DNA of 64,000 bases from Pseudoselenomonas ruminantium (GCF_900113715.1 NZ_FOQK01000016.1:1-64000), one strand, 5' to 3'. Shown: positions 8,503 to 18,001, counted from the stretch's first letter. Notes: generated from the letters alone by a model not told the origin. Translations and numbers: made by a program.

Positions 8503-9609
8503 ATGGATAGGGAAGGATTGAGCCTGCTGGTCATTGCAGGGGGCAAGAGCTCGCGGATGGGACAGGACAAGCGCTGGCTCGAATACGATGGCGCGTCCAT
8601 GCTGGAGTGGCTGCTGCGCAAGGCGCAGCGGCAGGACTTTGCCTGCAAGTATCTATGCGTGGAGCGTGAGACAAAGCAGCTCCTGGCTTTGGCGCAGCAG
8701 TATGGTTTCCAGCTGCTGGCTGATGAGCAGGCAGGCATGGGGCCGCTGGAAGGTCTGCGCCGCGGGCTGTCAGCAATGCCTACGCAGTATGGGTTGGCGG
8801 TTTCCTGCGACATGCCCTTCTTTTCCTTTTCGGCAGTGAAGCCCCTGCTGGCGGAGCTGGACGGGGGGGAAGGCTCCGAGGCCGTGCTGGCTGAGACAGC
8901 TGGGCGGCGGCAGCCGCTGGCAGCAGTCTACCACAGGGACTGCGCCCGGCACTTTGCGCAGGCGCTGGCTGTTGGCCAGCGCAAAATCGGCACCGTGCTG
9001 GCCAAGGTGCGGCAGAAGCTGATCCCTGTGCCGCGCGTGAACTGCTTCTTCAATGCCAATACCCCGGCGGATATGCAGCTGGCGCGCGGCCGTCTGGCCA
9101 ACAGCCGGCGCGAGATTCCGCTGGTCACGGTCTCGGCCCCCGTGTCGAATACGGGCAAGACGACTTTCATCGAGCGGCTGATCCCGCGGCTGCGTGCGTG
9201 CGGCATCCGTGTCGGGGTCGTCAAGGGCGATTGCCATGGCTATCAGGTCGATGTCGCGGGCAAGGACAGCTGGCGCTTTGCGCGGGCTGGTGCCGATGCG
9301 GTCGCCGTCGTATCGCCGGCGGGATATTTCATCGAGCGGCGGACGGAAAAGCGGGCGTCGCTGCTCGCGGTGGCTGCAAAGCTTGAGGGAGTGGATCTCG
9401 TGCTGATCGAGAGCCGCAATCACGGAGCTATGCCCAAGCTGTCCCTGTGGCGGGGACTGGGAGAGCCTGTCATCGATGCGGAGACGGTGGCACTGTTTTC
9501 TAGTGACCTGGCGGTGCAGGCAGCTGATGGAGCGGTGCATCGCTATGCCATCGACGATATGGCGCAGGCAGAGAAAATCGTATGCTTCCTTATGGGACGC
9601 GACTTCTGA
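8503..9609 (+). CDS. mobAB: bifunctional MobA-MobB, molybdopterin guanine dinucleotide synthesis
   Basis: A 368-residue fusion. Residues 1-200 are the MobA guanylyltransferase, with LLVIAGGKSSRMGQDKRWL (GTP binding) and CDMPFFS. Residues 205-368 are MobB, with the P-loop SAPVSNTGKTTFIERLIPR. It attaches GMP to molybdopterin to make the dinucleotide form used by formate dehydrogenase. That agrees with the FDH operon downstream. The ATG at 8503 lies directly after the previous stop, so translation is likely coupled. A longer open frame from 8413 inside the preceding gene is rejected. A terminator follows at 9697. Confidence 0.92.
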   Translation: MDREGLSLLVIAGGKSSRMGQDKRWLEYDGASMLEWLLRKAQRQDFACKYLCVERETKQLLALAQQYGFQLLADEQAGMGPLEGLRRGLSAMPTQYGLAVSCDMPFFSFSAVKPLLAELDGGEGSEAVLAETAGRRQPLAAVYHRDCARHFAQALAVGQRKIGTVLAKVRQKLIPVPRVNCFFNANTPADMQLARGRLANSRREIPLVTVSAPVSNTGKTTFIERLIPRLRACGIRVGVVKGDCHGYQVDVAGKDSWRFARAGADAVAVVSPAGYFIERRTEKRASLLAVAAKLEGVDLVLIESRNHGAMPKLSLWRGLGEPVIDAETVALFSSDLAVQAADGAVHRYAIDDMAQAEKIVCFLMGRDF

Positions 9610-9696
9610 GGGATTTGTCAGATAATTTATGCCGCTTGGTTCGGCAGGGAGACAAAGTGGACAGAATTTGCTAATGATAAGATTATTTTTATTTAT

Positions 9697-9720
9697 AACC
9701 GGCCTATGGCCGGTTTTTTT
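9697..9720 (+). terminator. intrinsic terminator after mobAB
   Basis: AACCGGCC (9697-9704), loop TAT, GGCCGGTT, then seven T. It marks the end of the riboswitch-controlled cofactor operon. Confidence 0.85.
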
Positions 9721-9866
9721 GTCGTTTGCCAATGGACAAAAAGTCTGCTACCATGGCTATGGCGGCAGAGGATTTCATCTTGTTGTGACAAAAATCGTCG
9801 CCCAAAACAAGATGAAATGATAATCTGTTGCTCGTAGGAGACACAGCACATGGGGAGGCGTTTTTC

Positions 9867-10691
9867 ATGCAGCCAAGAGAACAAGAACTCATCGACTTTC
9901 CCGTTGTCCGCTATGATTCGCAGCAGGGCAGGATTGTCGAGGACCACAAGTACACATCCATCGAGCGTTATCTTGATGTCTATCTCAATGGCAGCTTGCT
10001 GACGACGGCATTCTGCTCGCCTGGCGACCTCCAGGACCTCGTGACGGGGATCTTGGCGCAGGGGGGCCATATCCGTACGGCTGCGGACATCAAGGTTCTC
10101 AGCATCGACGAGACGGCGTTTGCTGCCCATGTGGAGACCACGGCGGTTGCACAGGCATGGGCGGCCAAGGCGTCCGAGGACCCGCGCTATTATTCTGCCC
10201 GTGAAATCCTCGCCTGTGACCCTGCACGCATCTTCGCGCGGCCGCGGGCGGTGAAGTTTGCTGCTCAGGACATCCTGGCCTGTGCGGACAAGCTGCTGTC
10301 GGAGCTGGCGGCCACCCATGAGAAGACCAATGGCGTGCATAGCGGCATCCTCTACGACCAGAGGCAGCAACGCATCCTCGTCTTCCGCGAGGACATCGGC
10401 CGTCATAATGTCTTTGACAAGCTCTATGGCTGGGCCTTGCGAGAGGAGATCGATCTTGCGGACAAGATCATCATCTTCAGCGGCCGCTGCTCGTCGGAAA
10501 TGATGCTGAAACTCGGCCGCATGGGCATCGGTGCGGTAGCCGCCAAGTCGGTGCCGACGACTTTGTCATTGCGTCTGGCCAAAAAATTAGGGATTACTTT
10601 GGTGGCGCGGATGCGCCCGGGCAGTTTCTGCATCTATACGAATCCGGAACGGATTGTCGTGGCCGGTGAGCAGCTGGAAAAAGAAGCGTGA
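9867..10691 (+). CDS. fdhD: formate dehydrogenase accessory sulfurtransferase FdhD
   Basis: A 274-residue FdhD. In E. coli this protein passes sulfur from IscS to the molybdenum cofactor and is required for active formate dehydrogenase. Recognisable are FCSPGDLQDLVTGILAQGG, KTNGVHSGIL and FREDIGRHNVFDKLYG, plus the C-terminal PTTLSLRLAKKLGITLV. I find no CxxC pair between residues 100 and 150, where E. coli FdhD has its C-x-x-C loop. GGGGAGG lies 8 bases before the ATG at 9867; the frame opens further to 9828 without a better site. It is transcribed separately from the FDH operon, whose start is 150 bases further on. Confidence 0.9.
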   Translation: MQPREQELIDFPVVRYDSQQGRIVEDHKYTSIERYLDVYLNGSLLTTAFCSPGDLQDLVTGILAQGGHIRTAADIKVLSIDETAFAAHVETTAVAQAWAAKASEDPRYYSAREILACDPARIFARPRAVKFAAQDILACADKLLSELAATHEKTNGVHSGILYDQRQQRILVFREDIGRHNVFDKLYGWALREEIDLADKIIIFSGRCSSEMMLKLGRMGIGAVAAKSVPTTLSLRLAKKLGITLVARMRPGSFCIYTNPERIVVAGEQLEKEA

Positions 10692-10842
10692 AAAAACGAG
10701 ATATTATTTTTGCATAGAATCATAAATATCACATATGGAGTTTTCATAGTTTTCTACTATAACGAATAGATTTCTTTTATGAGATATAGATGATTTTATA
10801 GATACAAGAAATGGTTTTAGGAGACTAAAGGAGGAAGTTTTG

Positions 10843-13800
10843 ATGAATTTGAGCAGGCGTGACTTCTTGAAAGCCACAGGTCTCAGCGGTATCGGCCTTG
10901 CTATGGCCAGCCTGGGACTCGATATGCCGAAGGTCAAGGCTGCCGCGAAAGAATTCAAGCTCAAAGGGGCACGCGAGTTTACCTCGATTTGCCACTTCTG
11001 TGCTTGTGGTTGTGGCGTCATCGGCTACGTGAAGGATGATAAGCTCGTCCAACTCGAAGGCGCCGTTGACAGCCCGATCAACCGTGGTGCTCTCTGCAGC
11101 AAGGGATTGGGCTATGGCCATATCCCGAACTCGAAGGAGCGTGCGCAAAAGCCGCTGTACCGTGCACCGGGAAGCGATCACTGGGAGGAAATCAGCTGGG
11201 AGGAGGCCATCGACAAGGCCGCCCATGCCATGAAGAATGCGCGTGAGAAGGGCTGGAAGCAGACCGAGGAAATCGATGGCAAGACCTATGAGGTCCGCCG
11301 TACCGATGGCCTTTCCTTCATCGGCGGTTCCCAGATCAACAACGAGGAATGCTATCAGAATATCAAGATGGCCCGGGCGCTCGGTGTTGTCTATATCGAC
11401 AATCAGACCCGTGTCTGCCATGCCAATACGCCACCGGCTCTGGGCGCAGCCTTTGGCCGTGGCGCCATGACGAATCCGTGGGCGGATATCAAGAATACGC
11501 ACCTCATCTGGATTGAGGGCTCGAACCTCGCTGAGTGCCATCCGATGGGCCTCAAGAACGTTATGGCTGCCCGCGAAAAGAACGGCTCGAAAATCGTTCA
11601 TGTGGATACGCGTTTCACGCGCACGTCGAAGATTGCCGACGACTTCTTCCAGGTACGCCCGGGCACGGATATCGTCTTCATGGGCTACATCATTCATGAG
11701 ATGCTCGAATCTGGCAAGTTCAACAAGGAGTATGTCCTGCAGAACACCAATGGTGCCTGCCTGCTCCGCGATGACTTCAAATTCGACGACGGCCTGTTCT
11801 CTGGCTACGATGCCGAGAAGAAAGCCTATACGAATACAGAGACTTGGGGCTATGCTCTCGGTGCCGATGGCAAACCGCAGAAGGCAAAGGATCTCTTCGC
11901 TCCGAATACGGTTATGTCGCGCCTCAAGGAATTCTACAGCCGCTATACTCTCGAGATGGTCGAGAACATCACGGGTATGAAGGCTGAGGATGCCAAACGC
12001 GCTGCCAGCATCTGGATCGAAAACGACAAACCGGCCATCATCATGTATGCGCTCGGCATGACGCAGCACACGGTCGGCGTACAGAATATCCGCTGCTTTA
12101 CGATCATGCAGCTCTTGAAAGGCAATGTCGGCATCCCGGGCGCAGGCATCATCGCGATGCGCGGGCAGCCAAACGTACAGGCATCGACGGACTTTGGCAT
12201 CGAGTTCAATATGCAGCCGGGGTATCTCGTCCATCCGACGCATAAGACGCCGGACCTCAAGTCCTGGACCGAGGCTTATGGTACGTTCCGCCGCAAATGG
12301 TATGTCAATATGACGAAGGCCTGGTTCGGCGAGCATGCTACGCCGGAGAATGGCTATGGCTTCGATTATGGTGCTATCCGCAACGGCAATCATCCGGATT
12401 CCATCTATGCTATCTTTGAGGATGCCTGGAAGGGCACGATGCATGCGCTTTATCTCTGCGGCCAGAACCCGCAGATGACGAATGCGAACCTCACGATGGT
12501 CCATGATGGCCTCTGCAAGATGGATTCGCTTATCGTGCAGGATATTTTCGTTAACGAGACGGCGGAGTTCTGGAACCGCCCGGGCGACAACCCGAGCGAA
12601 ATCCAGACGGAAGTCATCTTCCTGCCGGCTTGTTCCTATCTCGAGCGTGAAGGCACGATTACGAACTCGATGCGCCTGATCCAGTGGCGTATGCAGGGAC
12701 CGAAACCGGTCGGCGATTCCAAGCCGGATTACCTGATCAACGATATGCTTTGGAAGCGTATCCGTGAACTCTACAAGGATTCCACGGAGAAGAAGGACGA
12801 GCCAATCAAGTACATGTCCTGGAACTACTCGCAGGACAACTACATCGAAGATGTCATGAAGGAAATCAGTGGTTACAACGTAGCTACGGGGGAACTCGTA
12901 AACGGCATCGGCGAGCTCAAGGACAATGGTGAGACGGCCTCGGGCATGTGGATTTATGCCGGCTACATCAGCCGCGAGGGCAACCGCACGAAACGCCGCG
13001 GCCAGGAAGATCCAGGCGATATCGGTATCTTCCCGCAGTTCGGCTGGGTATGGCCGGATAACATCCATATCCTCTACAACCGCGCTTCGTGCAATCCGGA
13101 CGGCACGCCGAAGGATAAAGAGCATCCGCTTGTCTGGTGGGATGCGGCTGCTGGCAAATGGACGGGCTACGATGTGCCGGATGTCGGCAACCGCACGGCT
13201 GGCCCGGATACGCCGGACGGCCAGAAACCGTTCCGCATGAACGGCGAGGGCATTGGCCGTCTCTTTGCTGCCACCTATAAGGACAAGAACCCTGATGGCA
13301 TGACGCGTGATGCGTCCTCGACGCCAGTCGATGGCCCGCTGCCGGAGTTCTACGAGCCGGTCGAAAGCCCGACACATAATGCACTGCATAAGAATGAGCT
13401 GGCGCAGTTCAACCCCTGTGTCAAATATCCGCGCGTTCCGGAAAAACAGCCGCTGGGCACGAAGGATAAATTCCCGTATGTGCTGACGAGTTCGGGCATT
13501 GCGGAGCACTGGTGCTCCGGTACGGTTACGCGCAACATCCCGTGGCTCAATGAGCTGGTCAAGGAACCGTTTGTCGAGATCAGCGAGCAGCTGGCCAAGA
13601 AACTCAGCATCAAAGAGGGCGACAAGGTAAAAGTAAGCTCGGCCCGTGGTGCTGTCGTGGTCAAAGCCATGGTCACGAAACGCGCGCAGCCGCTTACCGT
13701 CAACGGTGAAGAGACGCATATGGTCTGGATGCCGTACAGCTGGGGCTTCAAGGGCCTGGCAAAGGGACCTAGCACCAACTACCTGACCATCGATGCCCTC

Positions 13801-13860
13801 GACCCGAACACGCAGGAGCAGGAGTTCAAAGCCTGCCTGGTAAACATCGTGAAAGCATAA
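10843..13860 (+). CDS. fdnG: formate dehydrogenase-N catalytic subunit, Cys form, Tat-exported
   Basis: A 1005-residue molybdenum (or tungsten) bis-MGD enzyme that oxidises formate. The N-terminus has the twin-arginine signal SRRDFLK followed by a hydrophobic stretch, so it is exported folded. CHFCACGCG...C near residues 50-90 ligates a [4Fe-4S] cluster. The E. coli FdnG active-site motif TRVUHGP appears here as TRVCHANTP. The codon at 11416-11418 is TGC, so cysteine (about residue 192) replaces selenocysteine. FGRGAMTNPW and the long insert typical of FdnG are present. GGAGG precedes the ATG; a TTG three bases earlier is also possible. Together with the downstream genes it forms the periplasm-facing FdnGHI complex. 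Confidence 0.93.
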   Translation: MNLSRRDFLKATGLSGIGLAMASLGLDMPKVKAAAKEFKLKGAREFTSICHFCACGCGVIGYVKDDKLVQLEGAVDSPINRGALCSKGLGYGHIPNSKERAQKPLYRAPGSDHWEEISWEEAIDKAAHAMKNAREKGWKQTEEIDGKTYEVRRTDGLSFIGGSQINNEECYQNIKMARALGVVYIDNQTRVCHANTPPALGAAFGRGAMTNPWADIKNTHLIWIEGSNLAECHPMGLKNVMAAREKNGSKIVHVDTRFTRTSKIADDFFQVRPGTDIVFMGYIIHEMLESGKFNKEYVLQNTNGACLLRDDFKFDDGLFSGYDAEKKAYTNTETWGYALGADGKPQKAKDLFAPNTVMSRLKEFYSRYTLEMVENITGMKAEDAKRAASIWIENDKPAIIMYALGMTQHTVGVQNIRCFTIMQLLKGNVGIPGAGIIAMRGQPNVQASTDFGIEFNMQPGYLVHPTHKTPDLKSWTEAYGTFRRKWYVNMTKAWFGEHATPENGYGFDYGAIRNGNHPDSIYAIFEDAWKGTMHALYLCGQNPQMTNANLTMVHDGLCKMDSLIVQDIFVNETAEFWNRPGDNPSEIQTEVIFLPACSYLEREGTITNSMRLIQWRMQGPKPVGDSKPDYLINDMLWKRIRELYKDSTEKKDEPIKYMSWNYSQDNYIEDVMKEISGYNVATGELVNGIGELKDNGETASGMWIYAGYISREGNRTKRRGQEDPGDIGIFPQFGWVWPDNIHILYNRASCNPDGTPKDKEHPLVWWDAAAGKWTGYDVPDVGNRTAGPDTPDGQKPFRMNGEGIGRLFAATYKDKNPDGMTRDASSTPVDGPLPEFYEPVESPTHNALHKNELAQFNPCVKYPRVPEKQPLGTKDKFPYVLTSSGIAEHWCSGTVTRNIPWLNELVKEPFVEISEQLAKKLSIKEGDKVKVSSARGAVVVKAMVTKRAQPLTVNGEETHMVWMPYSWGFKGLAKGPSTNYLTIDALDPNTQEQEFKACLVNIVKA

Positions 13861-13884
13861 ACTGTATTATATTAGGAGACTTCT

Positions 13885-14745
13885 ATGAAACCAGCCAAGA
13901 AATCACCCATGGATGAATATCTGAAGAAACACCCTTTCCTGACGGAAACGGCCAACTTGCAGCTTGCGATGGAGAAAATCCTTACAGGTGCAGTCTCGCC
14001 GGTTTCCTTTCCCGCAAAGGATGACATCGTAAATCTCGTCAAGGACGGCATGCCGCTTTTGCAGCAGCCGCAGCTCCAGCGTACCATGGTCAAGGTGGCC
14101 GCAGTGTCGCTGGGGGATTGCCTCGAAGCACTCAAAGAGATAGAAGCGCCAGATATGATGAAAGCCGCGCTCAAGGCTTGGCAGAGCTGGACAGCTGAGG
14201 CTGAGCTTACGGAGATTCAGCAGTTCTTCGACTGCCTGCTGCGGCAGGAAGATGCAGAAATCCAGCAGTTTGCAGCGGACAACAAGCTCAATGAGGTGCT
14301 GGTTCGCACGCTGGGCTGGCAGCTGGTCGAAGTCTTGGTTCCCGCCGAGCTCAAAGACCCAGTTTTCTGGCAGGGGATCGGCTGGAAACGTAATTACTGC
14401 CCGGTCTGCGGGCGCCAGCCGGTGCTGGCGCAGCTGCGCAAGGAGCAGGAGGGCCGCGCCCGTGTGCTCGTCTGCGATGGCTGCCATACCGTCTGGCCCT
14501 ATGCTCGCATTGGCTGTGTCTACTGCGGCAATGAGGATCTCAAGGAAATGCATATCTTAGAGCCCGAGGGCGAAGAAGCTATGCGCCTCGATGTCTGCGA
14601 CAAATGCCATGCTTACCTCAAGACCTATAATGAGGAAGGCGAAGAAGATGTTTATTTGCGGGATTGGGCGACAATCCATCTTGATTTTCTCGGTGAGGAG
14701 AAAAGTCTCCAGAAAAAAGGAAGCGTAATGCTCGCTAATGCGTAA
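13885..14745 (+). CDS. fdhE: formate dehydrogenase accessory protein FdhE
   Basis: A 286-residue FdhE, a rubredoxin-like iron-binding chaperone needed for maturation of formate dehydrogenase-N/O. Four CxxC pairs sit in the C-terminal half: CPVCG, CDGC, CVYCG and CDKC. It lies between the catalytic and iron-sulfur subunit genes, whereas in E. coli fdhE follows the subunit genes. AGGAGACTTCT precedes the ATG, 25 bases after the fdnG stop. The N-terminal half is helical and poorly conserved, as is usual. Confidence 0.92.
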   Translation: MKPAKKSPMDEYLKKHPFLTETANLQLAMEKILTGAVSPVSFPAKDDIVNLVKDGMPLLQQPQLQRTMVKVAAVSLGDCLEALKEIEAPDMMKAALKAWQSWTAEAELTEIQQFFDCLLRQEDAEIQQFAADNKLNEVLVRTLGWQLVEVLVPAELKDPVFWQGIGWKRNYCPVCGRQPVLAQLRKEQEGRARVLVCDGCHTVWPYARIGCVYCGNEDLKEMHILEPEGEEAMRLDVCDKCHAYLKTYNEEGEEDVYLRDWATIHLDFLGEEKSLQKKGSVMLANA

Positions 14746-14780
14746 AACTGTGTATTTGCGAGTATGAAAGGAGAACTATA

Positions 14781-15566
14781 ATGGCACAAGAAATCGCTAT
14801 GCTGCATGATGTGGCACGCTGCAGCGCCTGCCGTGCCTGCATGGTCGCCTGCAAGCAGTGGCACGACCTGCCGGCCGATATGTCAACGCCCTTTGAAGGG
14901 CAGTATCAGTCCCATAAAGAGCTGACGCCGACGACTTGGAACCTCATCCAGATGAACGAGCGCGTGGATTCTGCGGGCAAATTCCACTGGGATTTCTTCA
15001 AGCGCCAGTGCATGCACTGTGCGGATCCGGCCTGCGCCAAAGGCTGCCCGGAAGAGGCCATCGAAAAACTCGAAAACGGTGCAGTAGTCATCGATGAGGA
15101 GAAATGTGTGGGCTGTGGTTATTGCACCCATAACTGCCCGTTCGATGTACCGAAGGTCAACAAGGAGACGAACAAGTCCACGAAATGCGATCTTTGCTTT
15201 GACCGCATTGCTGAGGGCATGGAGCCGGCCTGCTCGAAGACCTGCACGGCAGATGCGATCCGCTTCGGCACGAAGGAGGAAATGCTCAAGCGTGCTGAGG
15301 AGCGGGTGGCAATCCTGAAGCAGGAAGGCCATCAGGATGCCAATGTCTACAACCCGCAAGGCGTGGGCGGCATCCATATGCTCTATGTACTGCCGGAAAA
15401 ACCGTCGGTCTATAATCTGCCGGAAAATCCGCAGACGCCAGATTCCATCAATCTCTGGAAGGATGTCGTGCGTCCGCTCGGCAAGCTGGCCGGAGCTGGT
15501 GCCATCGTTGGCGTGCTCGGTATGGCCGCACTGAAAGGCATGACCAGCAAGAAGGAGGAAAAATAA
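14781..15566 (+). CDS. fdnH: formate dehydrogenase iron-sulfur (beta) subunit
   Basis: A 261-residue ferredoxin-type subunit with sixteen cluster cysteines in four groups: CSACRACMVAC, CMHCADPACAKGC, CVGCGYCTHNC and CDLC...CSKTC. These hold four [4Fe-4S] clusters that pass electrons from the catalytic subunit toward the membrane. A single C-terminal hydrophobic helix (about residues 236-254) anchors it, as in FdnH. AAAGGAG precedes the ATG. The next gene begins one base after its stop. Confidence 0.93.
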   Translation: MAQEIAMLHDVARCSACRACMVACKQWHDLPADMSTPFEGQYQSHKELTPTTWNLIQMNERVDSAGKFHWDFFKRQCMHCADPACAKGCPEEAIEKLENGAVVIDEEKCVGCGYCTHNCPFDVPKVNKETNKSTKCDLCFDRIAEGMEPACSKTCTADAIRFGTKEEMLKRAEERVAILKQEGHQDANVYNPQGVGGIHMLYVLPEKPSVYNLPENPQTPDSINLWKDVVRPLGKLAGAGAIVGVLGMAALKGMTSKKEEK

Positions 15567-15567
15567 G

Positions 15568-16257
15568 ATGCTCGTAAATAAGAAATACATCAAGCGTCAT
15601 AAGATGGGCTTTGTCTATTTTCACTGGATCAATGCCATCAGCTTCTTCCTGTTATTCCTGACGGCGCTGCCGCTCTATACGGATACCTTCCGGTTCTTGT
15701 ATGACATGTTCGGTGCCGCGACGCTGCAATACGCACATCGCGTTTTTGCAGTCATATTCATTGCTAATCCGATTATCGGCCTGGTAACGGCTCATGATGG
15801 CATTCGCCGTCTGGTCAAGGAAGTCCTGAGCTTTGGCCGCGATGATATCGTCTTCAACCAGAAATTCCCGGCTGAGCTCATCGGCAAGGAACCCGAGGGC
15901 ATCCCGCCCCAGAGCTTCTACAACGGCGGCGAGAAGATGAACATCCTGCTGCAGGCTGTCATCTGGGCGCTGCTCGTCATCTCGGGAGCTGTGCTCTGGT
16001 TTGGCGAAGGGCTTGTTAGCCCGGCCATCCGTACTTGGATGATTCCCTTGCACAGCATCTGCGCTGGCTTTGGTTTTGCTGCTGCTATCGGTCATATTTA
16101 TCTGGCGCTGGGCGTCAATCCCGATTCGATGCAGGGCATGTGCGATGGTACGGTCAAGGCCAGCTATGCGGCTAAGCATCATGGCAAATGGGTTGATGAA
16201 CTCGTGGCTGAGGGCAAAGTCACGCGTGAAGAAATCAAGCAAGCCGTGAAAAACTAA
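15568..16257 (+). CDS. fdnI: formate dehydrogenase cytochrome b (gamma) subunit
   Basis: A 229-residue membrane protein with four hydrophobic helices, of the FdnI cytochrome b556 family. Helix-borne histidines in FHWINAISFFLL, YAHRVFAVIF and LHSICAGFGFAAAIGHIYL are candidate haem ligands. It would take electrons from the beta subunit and reduce menaquinone. AAGGAGG overlaps the end of the preceding gene. A strong terminator 20 bases downstream ends the operon. Confidence 0.92.
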   Translation: MLVNKKYIKRHKMGFVYFHWINAISFFLLFLTALPLYTDTFRFLYDMFGAATLQYAHRVFAVIFIANPIIGLVTAHDGIRRLVKEVLSFGRDDIVFNQKFPAELIGKEPEGIPPQSFYNGGEKMNILLQAVIWALLVISGAVLWFGEGLVSPAIRTWMIPLHSICAGFGFAAAIGHIYLALGVNPDSMQGMCDGTVKASYAAKHHGKWVDELVAEGKVTREEIKQAVKN

Positions 16258-16276
16258 GAAGCGTAAGGAAACAGAA

Positions 16277-16327
16277 AATTCTCACACAGGCGTGATAAAA
16301 GTCACACCTGTGTGAGAATTTTTTTGT
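16277..16327 (+). terminator. intrinsic terminator of the formate dehydrogenase operon
   Basis: AATTCTCACACAGG-CGTGA pairs with TCACACCTGTGTGAGAATT, followed by seven T. This is a long, nearly perfect stem. Confidence 0.9.
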
Positions 16328-16381
16328 TATACTGTTGACAGGTATGACGAATGAGAGAACGGAAAAAGGAGAGTGAAGGAA

Positions 16382-17944
16382 TTGAATCAGCAAGAGACCA
16401 TTGCATATTTGATTCAGCGGCTGTTGGCACGGGTATTTGCCATTGCTGTTGGTGTGGTAGTTATCGTAGGGATAAGTTTGTACCTGTTTACGAGTTATGT
16501 TGCTGTGGTGAATGATGCCGGCGTTGTGCGCGGCGGTTCGCAGCGCATTGTCAAGCAGGTGCTGGCTGGGGCTGATGCCAGCCAGACAACGCAAAAAATC
16601 GAGGGACTGCTCAAGGATTTGGGCAGCCGGGTGCATCTTGGCAGTTTCCCTGGTAAGCGCGATGCGGCGGAAGCGTACTGGAATAGCGAGGTGAAGCCGG
16701 CGATTGCCGAGTATGAACAGACAAAGAACCCCGCGCATCTGCTTGAAGCCAGTGAGACGTATTTTGGTAAGACCAATGAGATGGTCGAGGCTGCGCAGAC
16801 TCTGGTCGATGTGATGGCAGTGCTTCTCTATGTGTTATTGGCTGGTTTTATTGCGGCAGTCGGGCTTGTACTGCGCCGTGTCTATTATACGTTCCAGGAG
16901 CGCGTCGTCAATCCGCTGGCGGCGCTTGAAGACAGTGTCAATAAGCTGGCCAACGGCCATATGACGCAGAAGTTCAGCTATCCGCGTCAGGATGAAATCG
17001 GTGCGCTGTATGAGCTTTTGAACAAGATGCGCACGGCAATCCTCGGCTATGTGCAGGATATCGAGAAGAATCTCAATACGATGGCTGCTGGTGATCTTGT
17101 GACGACCACCGATATGAAGTATATTGGCGACTATGAGCCGATCCAGCGCAATATCAATCACATCCGCCAGACACTTTGTGCGGAAATGGAAAGCATGGGT
17201 GATATGGCTGAGCAGGTAGCGGTAAGCTCTGGTGAAGTATCGAAGGTTTCCCAGAGCCTTGCCGAAGGCGCAATGTCGCAGAATGAAAGTGTGCAGAATC
17301 TGCAGGACAAGATTCATGCGACAATGGCGGAAAACGCCAAGGTGGAATCCTTTGTCGAGCAGGCCCGCCAGTCAAGCCGCTTGACGAATGACAGCATCGA
17401 GATGAGCCGCCGCCAGATGGATAATGTCGTGGCTGCCATGCGCGATATCAGCGCGGCTTCGGAGGAGATCCGCTCGATCCTTGGGACGCTCGATGAGATC
17501 ACGGGGCAGACGTCGCTCTTGTCACTCAATGCTTCGATTGAGGCCGCTCGCGCTGGCGAGGCTGGCCGCGGTTTTGCCGTGGTCGCAGAGGAGGTACGCA
17601 AGCTGGCCGAACAGTCGGCACTCAGCACGCAGAACATCCAGATGCTCATCAACAAGGCCCTGGCAGCCATCGAGAGTGGTACGAAAGTCGTCGGCACGGC
17701 GGCCGAGTCCCTGTCGGGGATCACGGAAAATACCGAGGCCGTCAATAAGGTCATCGAGCAGCTGCACCTGCAGAGCCTTGAGCAGCAGAAGATGATGGAG
17801 CAGGTGAACAACCTCTCCCGCGATATCCTCGGCGTTGTCACGGACAACTCGGCGGTTTCTGAGGAGTGTGCGGCATCGAGCAATGAATTGTCGACCTTCT
17901 CGGATTCGCTCAAGGACAGTGTTGGCAAATTCCGCACAAAATAA
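16382..17944 (+). CDS. methyl-accepting chemotaxis protein
   Basis: A roughly 520-residue chemoreceptor. The order is membrane helix (about 15-40), an extracytoplasmic helical sensor resembling the PilJ/type IV pili transducer N-terminal domain (NDAGVVRGGSQRIVKQ), a second membrane helix (about 140-163), a HAMP linker, then the MA signalling domain. Its hairpin tip reads TSLLSLNASIEAARAGEAG. It should signal to CheA/CheW and steer flagellar rotation. The start is uncertain: GTG at 16373 has the AAGGAGA directly against it, so the TTG at 16382, with nine bases of spacing, is preferred. It is flanked by terminators and stands alone. Confidence 0.88.
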   Translation: MNQQETIAYLIQRLLARVFAIAVGVVVIVGISLYLFTSYVAVVNDAGVVRGGSQRIVKQVLAGADASQTTQKIEGLLKDLGSRVHLGSFPGKRDAAEAYWNSEVKPAIAEYEQTKNPAHLLEASETYFGKTNEMVEAAQTLVDVMAVLLYVLLAGFIAAVGLVLRRVYYTFQERVVNPLAALEDSVNKLANGHMTQKFSYPRQDEIGALYELLNKMRTAILGYVQDIEKNLNTMAAGDLVTTTDMKYIGDYEPIQRNINHIRQTLCAEMESMGDMAEQVAVSSGEVSKVSQSLAEGAMSQNESVQNLQDKIHATMAENAKVESFVEQARQSSRLTNDSIEMSRRQMDNVVAAMRDISAASEEIRSILGTLDEITGQTSLLSLNASIEAARAGEAGRGFAVVAEEVRKLAEQSALSTQNIQMLINKALAAIESGTKVVGTAAESLSGITENTEAVNKVIEQLHLQSLEQQKMMEQVNNLSRDILGVVTDNSAVSEECAASSNELSTFSDSLKDSVGKFRTK

Positions 17945-17967
17945 GCGATTTATGTAGAAATATGTAA

Positions 17968-18001
17968 AAAAATCCCCTGCGAAAGCAGGGGATTTCGTTT
18001 T
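17968..18001 (+). terminator. intrinsic terminator after the chemoreceptor
   Basis: AATCCCCTGC-GAAA-GCAGGGGATT, a perfect ten-base stem with a GNRA loop and a T-rich tail. Confidence 0.88.

Noticed and set aside
11416-11418. Possible selenocysteine in the formate dehydrogenase
   Set aside because: The codon is TGC and no in-frame TGA is present in the gene.
10825-13719. A 964-codon open frame on the minus strand opposite the formate dehydrogenase gene
   Set aside because: It is the shadow of a GC-rich, highly expressed gene: the plus strand shows Tat signal, clusters and active site, while the minus translation has no domain.
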